From: UBA3855 sp964472035
Lineage (GTDB): Bacteria > Bacillota > Clostridia > Oscillospirales > Ruminococcaceae
Assembly: GCA_964472035.1 (NCBI GenBank)
Contig: CAYYIT010000036.1
Span: 1 to 24,602 of the forward strand
Direction of reading: 5' to 3'
Length of the DNA stretch: 24,602 nucleotides
In this document: positions 1 to 6,154 of the stretch, one piece after another
Numbering within the stretch: position 1 is the stretch's first letter
Layout of the letters: every line of letters begins with the position of its first letter
Program-made: the position numbers and the translations under genes
Notes under the pieces: generated by a model
Seen by the model: the letters and a program-made list of their open reading frames with translations, nothing else
Databases searched by the model: none
What the model was told of the DNA's origin: nothing

Positions 1-41
1 GGTTAGGGGGTGGGCAATTTTCAGGAAATTGCCCCTTTTTT
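1..41 (+). terminator. Rho-independent terminator of a gene lying left of the window
   Basis: Arms GGGCAATTT (12-20) and AAATTGCCC (26-34) form a 9-bp stem with a 5-base loop. A run of six T (36-41) follows on the plus strand. On the minus strand the hairpin is followed by CACCCCC, not T, so it serves plus-strand transcription entering from the left. Confidence 0.6.
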
Positions 42-51
42 GACAAGCTGA

Positions 52-76
52 AACGCCCGGAATTTCTCCGGGCGTT
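52..76 (-). terminator. Possible terminator after azlD
   Basis: AACGCCCGG (52-60) pairs with CCGGGCGTT (68-76) around a 7-base loop, five bases beyond the azlD stop. On the minus strand it is followed by TTTCAGCTTGTC, a poor U tract, so termination may be partial. Confidence 0.45.
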
Positions 77-81
77 ATTCG

Positions 82-393
82 TTATGTCAGATATGGCATC
101 AACACCTGCACGATCAGTGCGGCGCCCGATGCGGCAAGCGCTACCACGATCAGCGGCAGCTTCCGGTACGCGAGAATGCAGGCGACCGCGGTTCCGGCAA
201 TGGCGGACGGGAAATCCCCCGTTGCATAAAAAATCGCCGGGATCGTCATCGCGCTCAGCACGGCATAGGGAATATAGTAGAGAAAGCTCTTCATGAACTG
301 GGATTTGATTTCCTTCCGGAACAGCGTGAACGGCAGCATCCGGATCAGATAGGTCACGCCGGCCATGACGATCAGATAAATGGCAATACTCAT
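82..393 (-). CDS. azlD: AzlD family branched-chain amino acid export subunit
   Basis: This is a 103-residue, very hydrophobic protein with three to four predicted membrane segments. It begins MSIAIYLIVMAGVTYLIRML and has the conserved R-x-L-P-F near residues 18-22 that is typical of AzlD. In characterised relatives (AzlCD of Bacillus, BrnFE of Corynebacterium) the small subunit works with AzlC to export branched-chain amino acids or their toxic analogues. The start codon overlaps the azlC stop as ATGA (390-393), which implies translational coupling, and the order azlC-azlD is the usual one. The length is normal. The substrate is known from the family, not from this sequence. Confidence 0.88.
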   Translation of the reverse strand: MSIAIYLIVMAGVTYLIRMLPFTLFRKEIKSQFMKSFLYYIPYAVLSAMTIPAIFYATGDFPSAIAGTAVACILAYRKLPLIVVALAASGAALIVQVLMPYLT

Positions 394-1088
394 GCGTCAG
401 ACTCCTCCTTTACCGGAAACAGCCATGCGCCAACCGCTGCGGCAGCGATTGCACAGATAATGATCGCAAAGCCGCTGGAAATGAAGGTCAGCACATATCT
501 GCACAGAATGCTGCAAAGCGCGGCAATCACCACGACCGCCAGCACTCCCCTGCTCTCTCGCGAGGGCGGGATCATAATGGCAAGGAACATGCTGTAGAGC
601 GCAAGTCCCATCGCATTAGTGACAGAAACCGGAAGGATCTGACCGGCCGCCGCGCCCAGGAAGGTGCCGCTCGTCCAGCCAAGACATGCGATCAGAATCA
701 TGCCATAGAGATAGCGCGCTGTGATCTTCCCATCCTGTGAGACCGCAACGGCAAAGATCTCATCCGTAATGCCGAAGGCAGTAATACAGCGCCGCGGCGT
801 GTTGAAGGTCCTGTCGAGCTTCTGAGAAAGGGAGATGCCCATCAGACTGTAACGCAGATTGATCACAAACTGCGCCAGCGCCATTTCGAGATAGGTTCCC
901 CCTGCTGCCATGACCGTCAGGCCTGCCAGCTGTCCGGCAGAAGTCAGGTTCGTCATGGAAATAATGGTAGCGATCCAGACACCAAATCCGCTCTGGATGA
1001 CCTGAATGCCGAAGCTGAAGGAAACGCACAGATAGCCCAGCGCAATGGGAATGCCATGCCGTACGCCCTTCCAGAATGGTGAATTCAT
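390..1088 (-). CDS. azlC: AzlC family branched-chain amino acid permease
   Basis: This is the large subunit of an AzlCD exporter, 232 residues from the chosen start. The start at 1088 is supported by AGAGGA seven bases upstream. An in-frame GTG further upstream (1148) would begin inside the terminator of the preceding gene and is rejected. The protein has multiple hydrophobic segments and family-typical stretches such as FWKGVRHGIPIALGY near the N-terminus and FGITDEIFAVA near the middle. It overlaps azlD by four bases. The only upstream space is the 90 bases after the zinc-ribbon gene, and that holds a terminator-like hairpin. No clear promoter is visible, so expression may depend on read-through or on a weak promoter in 1089-1130. 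Confidence 0.9.
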   Translation of the reverse strand: MNSPFWKGVRHGIPIALGYLCVSFSFGIQVIQSGFGVWIATIISMTNLTSAGQLAGLTVMAAGGTYLEMALAQFVINLRYSLMGISLSQKLDRTFNTPRRCITAFGITDEIFAVAVSQDGKITARYLYGMILIACLGWTSGTFLGAAAGQILPVSVTNAMGLALYSMFLAIMIPPSRESRGVLAVVVIAALCSILCRYVLTFISSGFAIIICAIAAAAVGAWLFPVKEESDA

Positions 1089-1126
1089 CGTGGTTCCTCT
1101 TTTCTGTTCTCGTTCCGTTAACGCTA

Positions 1127-1164
1127 ACAAGCCCCTCCCTGCTTGCACAGGGAGGGGAACTTGT
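1127..1164 (-). terminator. Terminator after the 712-residue zinc-ribbon protein gene
   Basis: CCCCTCCCTG (1132-1141) and CAGGGAGGGG (1148-1157) form a 10-bp GC-rich stem. ACAAG and CTTGT extend it outward across a two-base bulge. It lies 15 bases after the stop on the minus strand. The following sequence is only moderately T-rich, so some read-through into azlCD is possible. Confidence 0.6.
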
Positions 1165-1178
1165 GTCAGTTGTTTGGA

Positions 1179-3317
1179 TTAGCCCTTGTAGTTGTCGCTT
1201 ACGGTCATGGTGGAGATCAGAGCCTGTACATCTTCGTCAAGCTTCTGGTCCTCATCCTTACCGGTGTACTTGTACAGATCGCCCTTCTCTCTGGAGGTGC
1301 TGTAGTCGTACAGATAGAGGATGTCACCGTTTGCAGTGAAGATTGCCTCGTGTACCTCATCCTTGATCTCGGTAACCTTGCCATCCTTGTACATCATCAG
1401 AGTACCGCACGCATCTTCCTCATCCCAATCGGAGAAGAAGAGCATCTTGCCGGTCTCTTCGTGATACTCGCTGGTGTAGAGCATTACCTCGCCAACCTCG
1501 GTACCGTCGATGAACAGTGTACCGCAATATTCCTCGGAATCATAATCGGTGAAGTATGCGATCTTGCCATCCTGGGACAGGCTTGCAGTGTATACATCCG
1601 TTGCTACGGACTCCGGAGCACCGGGTGTGTCGCCGATGGTTACCTTGAACAGCTCAGCGGACTTGAAGATCTGGTAGTATTCCTCATACTCAGTACCCTC
1701 GTAATCCTCATAGCCTTCTTCCATCTCATACTCTGCATTATCCAGGATCAGCAGGGTCTTGCCATCCTTGGACAGGCCCTCAATGCTGAAGTCCTCTTCC
1801 TGAACCTCAACCTCAGTTGCAGTACCCTTGACTGCTACCTGGAGGGTCTGGCTGCCGCCCATTGCCATATCAGCAACGGTCTCTGCATAGTAGCTGTAGT
1901 AATCCAGCTCGGAGAGCTTGATCTTCTCGATCTCTGCGGAAGTAGCGGTGAATGCAACCACTGCGCTATCCTGCGCGGTAGTGTAATCGTCATAATCGAA
2001 GGACTCGGATACCAGTACATCCTCAGTACCATCGAAATAGTACAGGGAGTAGATGGTGTAGGTATCGTCTGCGATGTCTTCTCTCAGCCAGTCACGATCT
2101 TGCTTCTCATCATAGAGATCGTAGAGCTCATAGTACTCTTCCCAGTAAGCGTCGTCCAGCTCATAGTACTCATCCCAGTATGCATCATATGCATCCCAGT
2201 ATTCATCGTAATCATCATAGTCGGAAGAATCCGGATATTCCAGATCGTATGCAGGGTTCTCGAGATCATCGGGATCCATGATGTCTGCATCAGCATCTGC
2301 CATATCGTCCTCAATGAGATCGGAGATCGGTCTTTCCTCTGCAACGAGGTAGTAAGCCTCACCGGAATCATAGGTGCGCAGTACATTGTCCACATCGGAA
2401 GCGATCTTTACCTCTTCGCCTGCCTTGGTGTCATACATGTACAGTCTGTCTTCCTGTACATAGAAGATCTTGCTCAGATCCTCGGAGTAGTCCTCGATAT
2501 AAGAAACATCGCTGTCGATCTTCTCTTCCTCGCCGCTCTCCTTCGTCCAGAGATAGAGCGTGCCTTCGTCGTTCATGTAAATGAGCTTGCTGCCGTTTTC
2601 ATTTGCATAGAAAGCATCAACATCGCTGTCGATCTTATCCTTCTCGGCAAAATTGCTCTGGTACAGGTCACCGTCAGAGGTCAGATAGAATACGGTCTTC
2701 TCATCCTCTGTTACGAAATAGCAATCTACATTGTTTGCGAGCTTCTCAGGCTCCATATCCTTGCCAACGCCCTTGACATAGTACAGAGTGTTGGTGTACT
2801 CGTAATCATAGTAGTCATATGCCATATCATCCGGGAAGATCACCAGATTGCTCTTGCCGCTGATGTAGGTTGCATCGCCTGCATAGTATGCAGCATCCTC
2901 AGCATCCAGATCATAATCATCGTAGAGATCATCACTCAGCTCGATCGGGTCACCCTTGAGGTTATGGTATACGAGCTGGTCATCTCTGATGTAGAGGGCT
3001 GCATTGCTCTTGGACTCCTTCTTGCCGCCGCCTGCAATGAGAGCGATCGCAATTGCTGCGATTGCTGCCACGCCGACAACCACGCCGCCGATCAGGATAA
3101 ACTTCTTGGTATTCTTCTTTGCGTTCGGATCAGCTGCATAGGGATCCGGAACAGGATTGTAGCCGTTGTTCTCTGCTGCAGGTGCTGTGAAAGCCTCTGC
3201 GGTCTGCTGCGCTGCAGCCGGTGTATTGGCATTCTGTGCTTCGATCTTGGAACCGCACTTGTTGCAGAACTTTGCAGAATCTGCCAGTTCGTTGCTGCAC
3301 TTAGGACAATAAATCAT
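1179..3317 (-). CDS. Zinc-ribbon, single-pass membrane protein with a large acidic Tyr-rich extracytoplasmic domain
   Basis: This is a 712-residue protein of unknown function. Residues 1-24 are a zinc ribbon (Cys 4, 7, 18, 21). Residues 25-70 are an Ala/Pro/Asn-rich linker, and 73-95 form one membrane helix preceded by KKNTKK, so the ribbon should be cytoplasmic. The remaining 610 or so residues should be outside. They contain repeated short strands of the type DGDLYQ, EGTLYLW and EDRLYMYD spaced 35-45 residues apart, as in DUF5050/TolB-like beta-propellers. A block at about 358-405 is built almost only from Tyr, Trp, Asp and Glu. AGGAGG precedes the ATG, and a consensus promoter lies upstream. 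A sensory or scaffold role is plausible but unproven. Confidence 0.8.
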   Translation of the reverse strand: MIYCPKCSNELADSAKFCNKCGSKIEAQNANTPAAAQQTAEAFTAPAAENNGYNPVPDPYAADPNAKKNTKKFILIGGVVVGVAAIAAIAIALIAGGGKKESKSNAALYIRDDQLVYHNLKGDPIELSDDLYDDYDLDAEDAAYYAGDATYISGKSNLVIFPDDMAYDYYDYEYTNTLYYVKGVGKDMEPEKLANNVDCYFVTEDEKTVFYLTSDGDLYQSNFAEKDKIDSDVDAFYANENGSKLIYMNDEGTLYLWTKESGEEEKIDSDVSYIEDYSEDLSKIFYVQEDRLYMYDTKAGEEVKIASDVDNVLRTYDSGEAYYLVAEERPISDLIEDDMADADADIMDPDDLENPAYDLEYPDSSDYDDYDEYWDAYDAYWDEYYELDDAYWEEYYELYDLYDEKQDRDWLREDIADDTYTIYSLYYFDGTEDVLVSESFDYDDYTTAQDSAVVAFTATSAEIEKIKLSELDYYSYYAETVADMAMGGSQTLQVAVKGTATEVEVQEEDFSIEGLSKDGKTLLILDNAEYEMEEGYEDYEGTEYEEYYQIFKSAELFKVTIGDTPGAPESVATDVYTASLSQDGKIAYFTDYDSEEYCGTLFIDGTEVGEVMLYTSEYHEETGKMLFFSDWDEEDACGTLMMYKDGKVTEIKDEVHEAIFTANGDILYLYDYSTSREKGDLYKYTGKDEDQKLDEDVQALISTMTVSDNYKG

Positions 3318-3372
3318 AAATTCTTCCTCCTATCATGTTCTTCTCTTAAAATGCCGATTTTGGTCGGATTTT

Positions 3373-3387
3373 TGTACATCGTGTACA
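3373..3387. promoter_or_regulatory. Palindromic possible operator at the start site of the zinc-ribbon gene
   Basis: TGTACA-TCG-TGTACA is a dyad with perfect 6-base arms. It sits 6 bases downstream of the -10 box, over the expected transcription start. That position suits a repressor site, but no regulator is identified. Confidence 0.4.
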
Positions 3388-3392
3388 TTTTC

Positions 3393-3421
3393 ATTATAAC
3401 AGAAGTTCCTTTGTATGTCAA
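3393..3421 (-). promoter_or_regulatory. Consensus sigma-A promoter of the zinc-ribbon gene
   Basis: The minus strand reads TTGACA (3421-3416), a 17-base spacer, then TATAAT (3398-3393). Both hexamers match the housekeeping consensus perfectly. The predicted leader is about 70 bases. Confidence 0.85.
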
Positions 3422-3514
3422 TACGCTAAAGTGACATTATTTCACCAAAAAACCATCGGTGATTTGACGAATCCCCCTAAAAAGATGAAAAAACGGTAAA
3501 AAGGATTTCATCAG

Positions 3515-3542
3515 AATAACAGAATTGCGTAATTTCGTTATT
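3515..3542. repeat. AT-rich imperfect inverted repeat upstream of the promoter
   Basis: AATAAC-AG-AATT (3515-3526) faces AATT-TC-GTTATT (3531-3542) around GCGT, with two mismatched positions in a 12-base arm. It lies between the terminator of the 232-residue gene and the promoter at 3393-3421. The rest of 3422-3556 is A-rich and shows no gene. Confidence 0.35.
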
Positions 3543-3556
3543 TTTCATACAAAAGG

Positions 3557-3584
3557 AGGCTGCCGCAGAAAACCGCAGCAGCCT
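3557..3584 (-). terminator. Terminator after the second zinc-ribbon gene
   Basis: AGGCTGC (3557-3563) and GCAGCCT (3578-3584) pair. On the minus strand the hairpin is followed by CCTTTTGT. It lies 40 bases after the stop at 3625. Confidence 0.65.
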
Positions 3585-3624
3585 TGGCAGAATGCCGGGA
3601 TCGCACATTCTGTTCTGATTGGGA

Positions 3625-4323
3625 TTAGTGATTCTGGTTTGCGTAGTACATCTGACGCATCTGCTCTGTCTTGATCATATTGGCTGCAACCTTTGCTGCC
3701 ACTGCCAGCAGGATGAAGATGATCAGCCATACGATCGGTGCAGCGCCGAGGCTGCCGATACTGCCAGCATACTCGCTCTTGAAATTGATACCAGCGAACA
3801 GCGGTACGAGCATGGAAACGGCATCAACGATCGCAAGATTGCCAAGCCAGCTGCAAGCTTCCTCTGCATCATCGGACAGCACCTTCGGTACAGTGAGCAG
3901 ACCCACTGCCAGCGTTGCAAGAATGAGGATAATACCAACGATCATCATGAAGATACCAAAGCCCCACTCGCCCTCTGCTTCCTTGAGCAGTTCACCGAGT
4001 GCAACAGCCTCGGACTCGCCGAACATGGAAATCTTATAAATATTGAATGTAAAAATACCGATCATCGCAACGATGGACAGAATGACATAGAGGATACCGC
4101 CAATAAAGGTGATGGCTCTCCAGTCAACAGGGAATCCGGCAATATTGCCTCTGATGGGATTGTAATTTGCCTTACCAGGCATTGCAGGCATACCGGGAAC
4201 GCCTCCGGGCACACCAACATTCATCGGACGTACTGTCTGTGCATTTCCGGCAACGGGGTTGCCGCATCTTCCACAGACTCTTGCATTGTCGTCCATACTG
4301 TTTCCGCACTTGGGACAAAACAT
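3625..4323 (-). CDS. Zinc-ribbon polytopic membrane protein
   Basis: This is a 232-residue protein. A zinc ribbon occupies residues 1-22 (Cys 3, 6, 17, 20). A Gly/Pro/Met-rich linker (about 30-60) follows, then four hydrophobic segments near 70-94, 121-143, 160-178 and 194-214. The fusion of a small ribbon to a multi-pass domain is common in hypothetical proteins of Ruminococcus and relatives, and the function is unknown. AAGGAGAG precedes the ATG at a good distance. It resembles the 712-residue neighbour only in the N-terminal ribbon. No clear promoter is visible between it and the HTH gene upstream, so the two may be co-transcribed. Confidence 0.8.
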   Translation of the reverse strand: MFCPKCGNSMDDNARVCGRCGNPVAGNAQTVRPMNVGVPGGVPGMPAMPGKANYNPIRGNIAGFPVDWRAITFIGGILYVILSIVAMIGIFTFNIYKISMFGESEAVALGELLKEAEGEWGFGIFMMIVGIILILATLAVGLLTVPKVLSDDAEEACSWLGNLAIVDAVSMLVPLFAGINFKSEYAGSIGSLGAAPIVWLIIFILLAVAAKVAANMIKTEQMRQMYYANQNH

Positions 4324-4481
4324 ATTCTATCTCTCCTTATAAAATGGTATTGCAGAAATCACCCTTTCTGCTGCAGGGGACGGAGTTTCACGCAGCTCCG
4401 ACGGTTGCGGTGCATTCAGCACGGCAGCGATCCCACTTCATATATTCTGCAATCCGGCAAAAGCCGGACAGAGAATCGAAT
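4324..4481 (-). other. Intergenic spacer with small hairpins
   Basis: Two short stems are visible: TCCGGC/GCCGGA around AAAA (4453-4468) and GCAGAAA/TTTCTGC (4352-4371). Neither has a U tract on the minus strand, so neither is a convincing terminator. I see no convincing -35/-10 pair. Confidence 0.35.
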
Positions 4482-5906
4482 TTACACTGTGTATGCAGGG
4501 TTACCGTATTTATCCCATGCATCGTGCAGTTTTTTGAGTGTCTGTTCCTTGGTGAGCATGGTGCCGCATTCGCCGAGGTAATCCATATAGGAGATCAGCG
4601 TCCCCACCACACTCGGCTCTCTTGCAGCAAGAATATGGAGTTCTCCGCCATACTCAAGTACAAATATCATTTTTCCATCCGACCAGAGATTGACGACCTT
4701 GATGCAGCTGTGATCCAGAATGGACCGCATCAGCAGCTTGGGCTGCAGCTGATCACTCTTTTCTGCATGACCAATAAAAAGCCGCATCAGCTTCCGTCTG
4801 GACTGGAACGGAATGCTCTGTGAGAGCTTGCTGCTCAGTTCAAAGTATTTTTCCTTTTCAAAGAAATCACGCATACCCTCCATGGAGAACACCATATGCG
4901 TTGTTGTTACATTCTGCATCAGCTCGTGGAGAAATTCCATGTATCTTCTGACGATCACATTTTTCCCGGGCATATCGGCCACATGCTGGAACACCGTATT
5001 GCCGTCGCCCTCATAAAGCACGCAGGGGCATTTCTCGATAATATACAGCGCCGCTTCCTTACGCGGAGTATCCGGTCTGAACACCTCATCGTAGCCGTCG
5101 AGAAAATCCTCCGGACTCCCGAAGCTCCTACCGAGCATCACCGCGGACTGATAATGCCGGATGAAACCCTGACGGTAATACGTCACGAATTCCTCCACGT
5201 TAAAAAACATCGCAGTACTGCAATCACGATTCATAACCAAAACGGCCTTCTCCGTGATCAGCATGAACGGAAACATGGAATATTCAAAAAAGCTGTGCAG
5301 ATTGATGTAGCTGTAACGCACCTCTGCGCCGTCAAGCATCAGGGGCATCGCATGAAAAAACATGGACAGATTTTCCGGAGAAGCATTGCAGGTGTTGTTC
5401 AGATACATCAGCCAGCTGCATTTTCTACCGGTGCCGTGAAGTTCTTCACGGATCACGTCACAGATATCATTGCTCGTAGGAAGCAGCTGCATCCACAGGG
5501 TTCCCTCACTATGACGGAGCAGCTGACGGATCGCAACGATCACTTGCACTTTATTGCTGAAAAAAGTTCCATTCTCGGGACAGGCATACTGTGCCACATC
5601 CTCGCCCGTACGTTTCTTGCACTGAAAATCCATCTGAAACTGTCGGTCCATGCGCTCCGAGATCTGATAATAGGAAATCCCGAACCGCGTCAGCTTATAG
5701 GCACTGAACAGTTTTTCATTCTCCTCCAGGCTCAGGCGCATCGTCTCTGCAAGACGCCGCACGGTCTCGATATTCGCCGGAAGGATCACGCCTGTGCGCC
5801 ATTTGCTCAGACAGGAACGACTGATCTCCATCTGGGTGCACAGATCCACCGCTTTCATCCCATGATGCCGAATCATTTCATCAAGTAAATCGCTAAAGTA
5901 TGACAC
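4482..5906 (-). CDS. Helix-turn-helix (Cro/XRE-type) regulator with a long unassigned C-terminal region
   Basis: From the GTG at 5906 this protein has 474 residues. Residues 3-70 look like an XRE-type DNA-binding domain: GMKAVDLCTQMEISRSCLSK reads as the two helices of the HTH, followed by WRTG and a typical third and fourth helix. The remaining 400 residues contain no motif I recognise. They are rich in aromatic residues and Met and look like a globular sensing or effector domain. The GTG is preferred because GGAGGT lies 12 bases upstream, whereas the upstream ATGs (5975, 5927) lack a site or contain this site within their own codons. A promoter at 6033-6061 gives a leader of about 120 bases. 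Its targets are unknown. Confidence 0.75.
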   Translation of the reverse strand: MSYFSDLLDEMIRHHGMKAVDLCTQMEISRSCLSKWRTGVILPANIETVRRLAETMRLSLEENEKLFSAYKLTRFGISYYQISERMDRQFQMDFQCKKRTGEDVAQYACPENGTFFSNKVQVIVAIRQLLRHSEGTLWMQLLPTSNDICDVIREELHGTGRKCSWLMYLNNTCNASPENLSMFFHAMPLMLDGAEVRYSYINLHSFFEYSMFPFMLITEKAVLVMNRDCSTAMFFNVEEFVTYYRQGFIRHYQSAVMLGRSFGSPEDFLDGYDEVFRPDTPRKEAALYIIEKCPCVLYEGDGNTVFQHVADMPGKNVIVRRYMEFLHELMQNVTTTHMVFSMEGMRDFFEKEKYFELSSKLSQSIPFQSRRKLMRLFIGHAEKSDQLQPKLLMRSILDHSCIKVVNLWSDGKMIFVLEYGGELHILAAREPSVVGTLISYMDYLGECGTMLTKEQTLKKLHDAWDKYGNPAYTV

Positions 5907-6032
5907 GTTGACTCTACACCTCCACATGTAGTATATCAGGGTGATATTCTTCCCCCACACACCGCATGCAGCCATATATCATGTCATCGGACCGGCGGTA
6001 TTTCACAGAATTATCATCTTACTATCACGCTT

Positions 6033-6061
6033 ATTATACCATAAATTTTGGGGTTTGTAAA
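6033..6061 (-). promoter_or_regulatory. Extended -10 promoter of the HTH regulator
   Basis: The minus strand reads TTTACA (6061-6056), 17 bases, then TATAAT (6038-6033), with a TGn extension before the -10 box. An inverted repeat ATACAAA/TTTGTAT (6061-6083) abuts the -35 box and could be an operator, perhaps for autoregulation. The interval 5907-6154 otherwise holds only the 120-base leader and a terminator. Confidence 0.75.
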
Positions 6062-6114
6062 TACAAAAACCAAAAATTTGTATCATTTGCTCGAAATTCT
6101 GCCTAACAGAAAAA

Positions 6115-6143
6115 TGCCGCCGCGCCATTGCGGCACAGCGGCA
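6115..6143 (-). terminator. Terminator after the kinase-like gene
   Basis: TGCCGC (6115-6120) can pair with GCGGCA at 6130-6135 or at 6138-6143. The minus strand continues as TTTTTCTG. It lies 12-40 bases after the stop at 6155. Confidence 0.65.
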
Positions 6144-6154
6144 AGTGTTGCAGA

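Noticed and set aside
1143..3434. A 763-codon plus-strand frame opposite the zinc-ribbon gene
   Set aside because: It mirrors an Asp/Glu/Tyr-rich gene, so the antisense is Ile/Val/Leu-rich and stop-free by composition. It has no ribosome-binding site or recognisable domain, and it runs through the consensus promoter of the real gene.
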